Shown here one piece after another: positions 58,535 to 64,000 of a stretch of 64,000 bases of DNA; the stretch's first letter is position 1; the number at the start of each line of letters is the position of its first letter. The notes under the pieces were generated by a model. The model saw only the letters and a list, made by a program, of their open reading frames with translations. It was not told the DNA's origin and searched no databases. This stretch comes from Streptomyces sp. NBC_00536 (GTDB lineage: Bacteria > Actinomycetota > Actinomycetes > Streptomycetales > Streptomycetaceae): the NCBI RefSeq assembly GCF_036346295.1, contig NZ_CP107819.1, positions 7,750,001 through 7,814,000 on the forward strand, read 5' to 3'. The position numbers and the translations under genes are program-made.

Positions 58535-59719
58535 ATGAACACCGCGCATCCCTCGATCACCACACCGGTCACCGCGGACCTGCTGCGCGGCGCCCTCGAC
58601 CTGGAGCACACCGAGCACGGCGTCCTGCCGCACCGGCTGCCCGCCCGCGCCCGCGCCCAGTACGCCGACGCGCAGCTCGCCATGGCCGAGTCCCAGCCCT
58701 CCGGGGTCCGGCTGGTGTTCCGCACCCGTGCCACCGTCCTCGAACTGGACGCCCTGCCCACCAAGCGGGTCTACCCGGGCGCCCCGCCGCGCCCGGAGGG
58801 CGTGTACGACCTGCTGGTCGACGGCGCTCTGGCCGGCCGGGCCGGTGTCACCGGCGGCAACACCCTGACCGTCGACCTGGCGACGGGCACCACCACGCTG
58901 GAGCCCGGCCCGGTCGGCACCCTGCGGTTCGCGGGCCTGTCCGACGCGGACAAGGACGTGGAGATCTGGCTGCCGCACAACGAGACCACCGAGCTGGTGT
59001 CCCTGCGCTCCGATGCGCCCCTCGAACCCGCACCGGACCGGGGCCGCAAGGTGTGGGTGCACCACGGCAGTTCGATCAGCCACGGCTCCGACGCGGCGAG
59101 CCCGAGCACCACCTGGCCCGCGCTCGCCGCCGCCCTCGGCGGGGTGGAACTGACCAACCTGGGCCTGGGCGGCAGCGCCCTGCTCGACCCGTTCACCGCC
59201 CGCGCGCTGCGCGACACCCCCGCCGACCTGATCAGCCTCAAGATCGGCATCAACCTCGTCAACACCGACCTGATGCGGCTGCGGGCCTTCACCCCCGCCG
59301 TCCACGGCTTCCTCGACACCATCCGCGAAGGCCACCCCGACACGCCGCTGCTGGTGGTCTCCTCCATCCTGTGCCCCATCCACGAGGACACCCCGGGCCC
59401 CAGCGCCCCCGACTTCGCCGCCTTCAGCACCGGCCGGCTGCGCTTCCTGGCCACGGGCGACCCCGCCGAGCGCGCGAACGGGAAGCTGACCCTGGGCGTC
59501 ATCCGGGAGGAGCTGGCCCGGATCGTGGAGCAGCGCGCGGCCGAGGACCCGAACCTGTACCACCTCGACGGCCGCGCGCTGTACGGCGAGGCGGACAACG
59601 CCGAACTGCCCCTGCCCGACGAGCTGCACCCGGACGCCGCCACCCACCGCCGCATCGGTGAACGCTTCGCCGCTCTGGTCTTCGCGCCCAAGGGCCCTTT
59701 CGCGGACCCGGCCGCCTGA
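58535..59719 (+). CDS. SGNH/GDSL-family hydrolase
   Basis: A 394-residue cytoplasmic protein. The N-terminal 180 residues form a beta-rich domain (for example GVRLVFRTRATVLELDALPT and TTTLEPGPVGTLRFAGLSDA). The SGNH hydrolase domain follows. Its blocks are VWVHHGSSISHG with the nucleophile serine, NLGLGGSALLD with the Gly, KIGINLVNTD with the Asn, and PDELHPDAATH with Asp and His. The order fits two-domain carbohydrate-acetyl-esterase-like proteins. The ATG at 58535 starts 4 bp after the TetR stop. It probably removes an ester group from a sugar or lipid, under that regulator's control. Confidence 0.9.
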   Translation: MNTAHPSITTPVTADLLRGALDLEHTEHGVLPHRLPARARAQYADAQLAMAESQPSGVRLVFRTRATVLELDALPTKRVYPGAPPRPEGVYDLLVDGALAGRAGVTGGNTLTVDLATGTTTLEPGPVGTLRFAGLSDADKDVEIWLPHNETTELVSLRSDAPLEPAPDRGRKVWVHHGSSISHGSDAASPSTTWPALAAALGGVELTNLGLGGSALLDPFTARALRDTPADLISLKIGINLVNTDLMRLRAFTPAVHGFLDTIREGHPDTPLLVVSSILCPIHEDTPGPSAPDFAAFSTGRLRFLATGDPAERANGKLTLGVIREELARIVEQRAAEDPNLYHLDGRALYGEADNAELPLPDELHPDAATHRRIGERFAALVFAPKGPFADPAA

Positions 59720-59758
59720 CCCCAGCCGCCTGACCCGGCCGCGGGCCCACGCGCCCGT

Positions 59759-60583
59759 TCAGGCCGTGCGGCGGCGGAACAGGACCGCCGCCGAGGCGAG
59801 CGAGACCAGCGTGATGCCCGCGCACCAGGCGAGGGCGACCCACGGCGCGGAACCCGCGTCGTGCCCGAGCAGCAGGGCCCGCAGGGATTCGATGACCGGG
59901 GTCAGGGGCTGGTGCCGGGCGAAGCCGTGGAGCCAGGGCTCCATGGTGTCGATGGGGACGAAGGCGCTGGAGGGGTAGGGCAGGAACATCATCAGGAAGG
60001 TGAACCCGCCCGCGGCCTCGGGGGTGCGGGCGAGCAGGCCGAGCGCCGCGGCGAGCCAGGAGATCGCGGTGATGTAGGCGGTGAGCAGCCCGGCGGCCGC
60101 CAGGAAGGCGAGGGGTTCCGCGTCGGGGCGGAACCCGATGGCGAGGGAGACGGCCAGGACGAGGGCGGTCGAGACCAGGTTGCGCAGCACCGAGGCGGTG
60201 ACGTGGCCCGCCAGGACCGCCACGCCCCCGATGCCGCGGGCGCGGAACCGGTCGACCGCGGCGCCCCGCATGTCGTCGCTGACGCTGACCGCGGTGGAGG
60301 CCGCGCCGAAGCCCGCGCACAGCAGCATGGCGCCGGGCACCACGTAGGTCACGTACGCCGTGCCGTCCCCGGTGTCGATGGCCCCGCCGAAGAAGTACAC
60401 GAAGATCAGCATCAGCATCACCGGCAGCATCAGCGCGGTGATCAGCGCGTCCGGGCTGCGGCGGCTCATGCGCAGGCTCCGCCCGGCCATGGTGAGGGAC
60501 GCGGTGAGCGCGGACGGCGCGCGCGGTGGGACCGGCGGAGCCGGCACGGCCGGCCTGGACACGGTGCTCGTGGTCGTGCTCAT
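59759..60583 (-). CDS. ABC-2-type permease (DrrB-like)
   Basis: A 274-residue membrane protein with six spans of the DrrB type, beginning after a Pro/Ala-rich cytoplasmic tail (1-30). The spans are at about 48-67, 80-100, 123-146, 157-176, 185-205 and 242-262. Conserved text includes MLPVMLMLIFVYFFGGAIDT and VPGAMLLCAGFGAASTAVSV. It is the partner of the ATPase at 60580 and overlaps it by 4 bp (ATGA). Together they would export a drug or metabolite. Control is by the divergent TetR gene at 61605. Confidence 0.93.
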   Translation of the reverse strand: MSTTTSTVSRPAVPAPPVPPRAPSALTASLTMAGRSLRMSRRSPDALITALMLPVMLMLIFVYFFGGAIDTGDGTAYVTYVVPGAMLLCAGFGAASTAVSVSDDMRGAAVDRFRARGIGGVAVLAGHVTASVLRNLVSTALVLAVSLAIGFRPDAEPLAFLAAAGLLTAYITAISWLAAALGLLARTPEAAGGFTFLMMFLPYPSSAFVPIDTMEPWLHGFARHQPLTPVIESLRALLLGHDAGSAPWVALAWCAGITLVSLASAAVLFRRRTA

Positions 60584-61497
60584 CGGTGGGCTCCCGTCAG
60601 GGCGAAGAAGACGTCGTCGAGGTCGGCGCCGCGCACGGTGAAGCGGTCCACGGCGGTGCGGTCGGGGTCGAGGGAGTCGAGGAGGGCGCGTACATCGGCC
60701 GCGGTGCCGTCGGTGGGGACGCCGAGGGTGAGGTCGTCCGGCGCGTGGTGGACGGCGCGGGGTGCGAGCCGGTCGTAGGCGGCGCGCGAGGCGAGGACGA
60801 GGTCGAGGCGGTGGCCCGCGACCCGGGACTTCAGTTCCGCGGCGCTGCCTTCGGCGGCGACGCGCCCGCCGTCGAGGAGCACGATCCGGTCGGCGAGGCG
60901 GTCGGCCTCTTCCAGGTACTGGGTGGTGAGCAGGACGGTGGTGCCGTCGGTGCGCAATTCCCGTACGACGTCCCAGAGTTCGGCGCGGCTGCGCGGGTCG
61001 AGGCCGGTGGTCGGCTCGTCCAGGAAGATCACCTCGGGCCGGGAGACCAGGCTCGCCGCGAGGTCGAGTCGGCGGAGCATGCCTCCGGAGTAGCTCTTGG
61101 CGGTCCGGCCGGCGGCCTCGGCGAGGCCGAAGCGGCCGAGGAGCTCATCGGCCCGGGCGCGGGCCTCGCGGGGGCGGAGCCCGGCCAGCCGGCCAGACAT
61201 GCGCAGGGTCTCGGCGCCGGTCTGCAGCGCGTCGACCGCGGTGAACTGGCCGGTGAGGCTGATGCGTTGGCGTACGAGCGCACGCTCGGCGGCGATGTCG
61301 TGCCCGGCCACCCGCGCGGTGCCCGAGTCCGGGGCGGTGAGGGTGGCCAGGATCCGGACGGCGGTGGTCTTGCCCGCGCCGTTGGGGCCGAGCAGGGCGA
61401 GGACGCTGCCGCGGGGGACGGCCAGGTCGAGGCCGTCCAGGACGCGGGTGGCTCCGTAGGACTTGGTGAGTGCGGTGGCATGGATTCCGAGGTGCAC
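60580..61497 (-). CDS. daunorubicin-resistance-type ABC ATPase (DrrA-like)
   Basis: A 305-residue ATPase. Walker A is LGPNGAGKTTAVRILATL, the signature SYSGGMLRRLDLAASL, Walker B VIFLDEPTTGLD, and the switch region LLTTQYLEEADRLADRIVLL. The ending ALDSLDPD... DRFTVRGADLDDVFFALTG is typical of the drug-export ATPases that include DrrA. The GTG at 61495-61497 follows AGAAGGGATG. It is encoded upstream of its permease and divergent from the TetR gene, with the palindrome at 61534 between. The exported compound is unknown. Confidence 0.93.
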   Translation of the reverse strand: MHLGIHATALTKSYGATRVLDGLDLAVPRGSVLALLGPNGAGKTTAVRILATLTAPDSGTARVAGHDIAAERALVRQRISLTGQFTAVDALQTGAETLRMSGRLAGLRPREARARADELLGRFGLAEAAGRTAKSYSGGMLRRLDLAASLVSRPEVIFLDEPTTGLDPRSRAELWDVVRELRTDGTTVLLTTQYLEEADRLADRIVLLDGGRVAAEGSAAELKSRVAGHRLDLVLASRAAYDRLAPRAVHHAPDDLTLGVPTDGTAADVRALLDSLDPDRTAVDRFTVRGADLDDVFFALTGAHR

Positions 61498-61533
61498 GTC
61501 GGGTCATCCCTTCTGCGTAAGGCGTACGCTCTA

Positions 61534-61552
61534 CTGTGTAAGTAATACACAG
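61534..61552. promoter_or_regulatory. palindrome between the DrrAB operon and its TetR gene
   Basis: CTGTGTA (61534-61540) and TACACAG (61546-61552) flank AGTAA. The site lies 37 bp from the exporter start and 53 bp from the TetR start. Position and symmetry fit an operator controlling both directions. Confidence 0.72.
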
Positions 61553-61604
61553 AACTAGGATGTGGGTCAACAGCGCAGCACGTGGACGGCACCCAGGAGA
61601 TGGC

Positions 61605-62393
61605 ATGGCGACAGGACCGGAAGAGCCGGAAGAGCCGGACGAACCGGAAACCGGGCTCCCGGCCAGCCTGCAAACGGCCTGGGGGCTGCGCGAACGCCCC
61701 ACCAAGGGCCCGCGGCCCGCGCTCACCCTGGAGCGGATCGTGGACGCCGCGATCCACCTCGCCGCGACCGAGGGCGTCGAGGCCGTCTCCATGGGCCGGG
61801 TCGCCAAGCAGCTCGGCTCCTCGACCATGTCCCTCTACCGCTACGTCACCGCCAAGGACGAGCTGTACATCCTGATGGCGGAGGCGGGAGTGGGCACCCC
61901 GCCGCCCGCCACCGTCGACCCGGCCGCCGACTGGCGCGGCGCGGTCACGGAATGGGCCTACCAGCAGCGGGCGCGGCTCCAGCAGAACAGCTGGATCCTG
62001 CGCATCCCGATCACCGGCCCCCCGGCCACCCCGAACCAGGTCGCCTGGATGGAACGCGGGCTGGTCTCCCTGGCGGACAGCGGTCTGCGCGAGGGGGAGA
62101 AACTGTCGACGCTGATGCTGATCGGCGGCCTGGTGCGCAACGAGACCACACTGACGGCCGACATCATGGACGCCATGATCAAGACGGGGATCACGCCCGA
62201 CCGGATGCTGGCCCGCTACACCAACACCCTGACGCTGCTCACCGACCCCGAACGCCATCCGGCGGTGACCCGGCTCCTCGCCTCCGGAGCCATCGGACAA
62301 GCCGACGCGCCGGACGCGGAGTTCGCCTTCGGCCTCGGCCGGATCCTGGACGGCCTGGAGGTCCTGATCGACGGACGGGCCGCCGCAGGCTGA
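61605..62393 (+). CDS. TetR-family regulator of the DrrAB-like exporter
   Basis: A 262-residue TetR protein with a long acidic N-terminal extension (about 1-20, EPEEPDEPETG). The HTH is in LERIVDAAIHLAATEGVEAV and SMGRVAKQLGSSTMSLYRYV, and a TetR_C-type ligand domain follows (SWILRIPITGPPATPNQVAW, GGLVRNETTLTADIM). It is divergent from the exporter genes with an 19-bp palindrome between, so it almost certainly represses them and is released by the exported compound. The ATG at 61605 follows AGGAGATGGC. A hairpin follows the gene. Confidence 0.93.
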   Translation: MATGPEEPEEPDEPETGLPASLQTAWGLRERPTKGPRPALTLERIVDAAIHLAATEGVEAVSMGRVAKQLGSSTMSLYRYVTAKDELYILMAEAGVGTPPPATVDPAADWRGAVTEWAYQQRARLQQNSWILRIPITGPPATPNQVAWMERGLVSLADSGLREGEKLSTLMLIGGLVRNETTLTADIMDAMIKTGITPDRMLARYTNTLTLLTDPERHPAVTRLLASGAIGQADAPDAEFAFGLGRILDGLEVLIDGRAAAG

Positions 62394-62455
62394 CCGCTGC
62401 CCGAGCCCGGGCCGGCCGGCCCCGACGCGCCGTGACGGCGGTCCGGGGAAAACGG

Positions 62456-62487
62456 CCGGGGCCCGTCCCTTTCGGAACGGGCCCCGG
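62456..62487. terminator. bidirectional terminator hairpin
   Basis: CCGGGGCCCGTCCC and GGAACGGGCCCCGG pair along 14 positions with one mismatch around TTTC, between the convergent TetR and phosphoesterase genes. Confidence 0.7.
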
Positions 62488-62507
62488 AGCGCACGGCGGT
62501 GTCCGGA

Positions 62508-64000
62508 TCAGTGGCCGCGCTGGATCTCGAAGTGGTCGATGCGCTGGCCCGTCTCGGCGAGGGCGCTGACCTTGAGCTTCGGGAAGCGGCCGGTCTCCAC
62601 CTCCACCGCGAGGAACGAGTAGTTGGTGTAGCGCACCCGGGACCACTCGACCGTCTCGGTCGCCTTCGCCCCGCCCTTGACCCAGTGGTAGCTGTCCACG
62701 CTGTCGCGGTCCGCGACGTGGCCCTCGTACGAGTCGGGCACCGGGAAGCTGTACAGCGAGCGGCCCGCCGCACCCGCGGTGACGTACACGATGCCGTCCC
62801 GGGTCGGGTCGGTGCGCTCGCCGATCGGGACCTTGCGGCCCACCTTGTTGCCCTTGATGGCGTCGGTGCGCTCATACACGTGGTTGTGCCCGTTGATGAC
62901 CAGGTCCACCTGGTGCTTCTCGAAGAGCGGCACCCACGCCTCGCGCACGCCGCCCTCCGAGGCGTGTGCGCTGGTGGTGGAGAACGCGCAGTGGTGGAAG
63001 AACACCACGATGAAGTCGACGTCGCGGTGGTGGCGCAGCTCGGCGAGGCGCCGGTCGAGCCAGGCCGTCTGCTTGCCGCCGCTGATGCCGAAGTTGGCGG
63101 TGATCTCGTACGAGACGTCATTGGCGTCGAGCGCGACGACACCGACGTTTCCGTGCACGAAGGAGTAGACGCCGGGCTGGTTCACCGGGTCCGGGCCGTT
63201 GTCCGGGAGGGACCAGCGGGCGTTCTGGCCGCCGTAGCCCTGCGGGGAGTACCAGGCCTCCATGTCGTGGTTGCCGGTCGTCACCATCCAGGGCACGGAC
63301 TTGGCGACCGTCTCCGTCTGGGCCAGGAACTGGTCCCAGGTGCGGGCGTCGTAGGAGTCGCCGGAGGTGCCCGAGCCCGAGGAGTCGGCGTAGCAGATGT
63401 CACCCGCGTGCAGGTGGAAGGCCGGGTTCTGGGCCAGCAGCACCGCGTCGTTGCCGAGGGCGTGGTAGCTCACGCCCTGGTCGCCGAAGGCGGTGAAGGT
63501 GAAGTTCTCGGCGCGCGCGGGCGCGGTGGTGAAGGTGCCGAGCGTGCCCAGGTTGCGGTGGTCGGCCGGGTCGAACCCGTCGTGGCCGACACCGTAGTAG
63601 TACGTCTGGCCGGGGCGCAGCCGGTCCAGGCCCGCGTGCATGTAGAACTGCTCGGCCGCCGCGATCTTGCCGCCGTTCAGGACGGGAGTGCTCAGGTGCC
63701 GGACCTCCGCGTCGATCCTCCGGCTCAGCGACCAGGGGCTCGTCCCGACCCGCAGGTACGGCTTCTTCACCGCGAACGGGGTCTGCCAGGACACCCGCAT
63801 CTGCGTCTTGGGGTCCGCACCGAACTGCAGGTGGCGGCCGAACGGCGCGGCCAGCGAACCGTCGACGCCGCGCCGCTCGGTGGAGGTCACCATGGTGGGG
63901 GCCGCGTAGGCGGGCGAGGCCGCGCCGGAGGCCAGGCCGACACCGGCCACCGCCGCGGTGACCGCGCCCGCGCGCAGGGCGCCGCGCCGCGTGAACTTCG
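62508..64000 (-). CDS. Tat-exported purple-acid-phosphatase-like metallophosphoesterase, start outside window
   Basis: At least 496 residues are visible; the frame is open to the right edge, where a twin-arginine motif is already seen (FTRRGALRAGAVTAAVAG), so only a few N-terminal residues are missing. A fibronectin-like N-terminal domain (QMRVSWQTPFAVKKPYLRVG) precedes the metallophosphatase domain. That domain's ligands are spread over FTAFGDQGVSYHALG, HAGDICYADSSG, TTGNHDMEAWY, FFHHCAFS and INGHNHVYERT, the usual five-block set. This matches purple acid phosphatases, which release phosphate from esters outside the cell, often under phosphate control. A PHO box would lie outside the window. 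Confidence 0.93.
   Translation of the reverse strand, partial: KFTRRGALRAGAVTAAVAGVGLASGAASPAYAAPTMVTSTERRGVDGSLAAPFGRHLQFGADPKTQMRVSWQTPFAVKKPYLRVGTSPWSLSRRIDAEVRHLSTPVLNGGKIAAAEQFYMHAGLDRLRPGQTYYYGVGHDGFDPADHRNLGTLGTFTTAPARAENFTFTAFGDQGVSYHALGNDAVLLAQNPAFHLHAGDICYADSSGSGTSGDSYDARTWDQFLAQTETVAKSVPWMVTTGNHDMEAWYSPQGYGGQNARWSLPDNGPDPVNQPGVYSFVHGNVGVVALDANDVSYEITANFGISGGKQTAWLDRRLAELRHHRDVDFIVVFFHHCAFSTTSAHASEGGVREAWVPLFEKHQVDLVINGHNHVYERTDAIKGNKVGRKVPIGERTDPTRDGIVYVTAGAAGRSLYSFPVPDSYEGHVADRDSVDSYHWVKGGAKATETVEWSRVRYTNYSFLAVEVETGRFPKLKVSALAETGQRIDHFEIQRGH

Overview
The window is very GC-rich actinobacterial chromosome, most probably Streptomyces. Third codon positions are almost all G or C, GTG and TTG starts are common, secreted proteins are abundant, and several genes are typical of the genus: an RNase Sa-type ribonuclease, a YtrA-type GntR/ABC operon, DesK-like and OmpR-type two-component pairs, a DrrAB-type exporter, an S53 protease and an I36-type inhibitor. 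No rRNA, tRNA, CRISPR array or replication origin was seen. The gene content looks like accessory or chromosome-arm DNA: regulators, exporters, hydrolases and secreted proteins, with no large biosynthetic cluster.

Layout. 1-3.5 kb: the end of an unknown gene, a small membrane protein, and a decayed locus in which a TolB-propeller/amidohydrolase gene is interrupted by a 200-bp inverted-repeat element and fused at its 3' end to the last part of an AraC regulator. 3.6-8.3 kb: a serine hydrolase, a small coiled protein, a VOC protein and an ABC transporter/GntR operon with a likely operator. 8.3-14.8 kb: secreted phospholipase D, an 8-bp tandem repeat, a TetR/membrane-protein pair sharing two palindromes, a three-gene Xre operon and an esterase. 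14.8-25.4 kb: membrane proteins, a two-component system, RNase Sa homologue, a multidrug-type MFS gene broken by a 161-bp inverted-repeat element, TetR, YciO-like and AlkB-like proteins. 25.4-39.3 kb: S53 protease, an unusual EPSP synthase, cupin, UTRA regulator, a sigma-like two-part protein, reductase, hydrolase, FAD monooxygenase, UppP and small secreted proteins. 39.3-48 kb: OmpR/EnvZ-type pair, I36 protein, NlpC/P60 hydrolase, a giant Xre-STAND-WD40 protein and an NPP1 protein. 48-52 kb: a P-loop ATPase followed by a membrane-tethered periplasmic-binding-type protein. 52-64 kb: secreted aminopeptidase, secreted HNH nuclease, dienelactone hydrolase, GH15 enzyme, TetR/SGNH pair, DrrAB-like exporter with TetR, and the main part of a Tat-exported metallophosphoesterase.

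How the genes work together. Much of the window consists of small regulator-target units, and for most of them a palindrome lies where an operator is expected (5736, 11048/11091, 13420/13466, 29758, 57846, 61534). Convergent gene ends are usually separated by strong GC hairpins. The best candidate for an undescribed system is the two-gene unit at 48073-51939. It pairs a cytoplasmic ATPase carrying a TTA codon (so possibly bldA-dependent) with a membrane-anchored extracellular ligand-binding protein, and no transporter permease is nearby. It lies next to the WD40 STAND protein. The two interrupted genes carry related short inverted-repeat elements, which points to a non-autonomous element family active in this genome.
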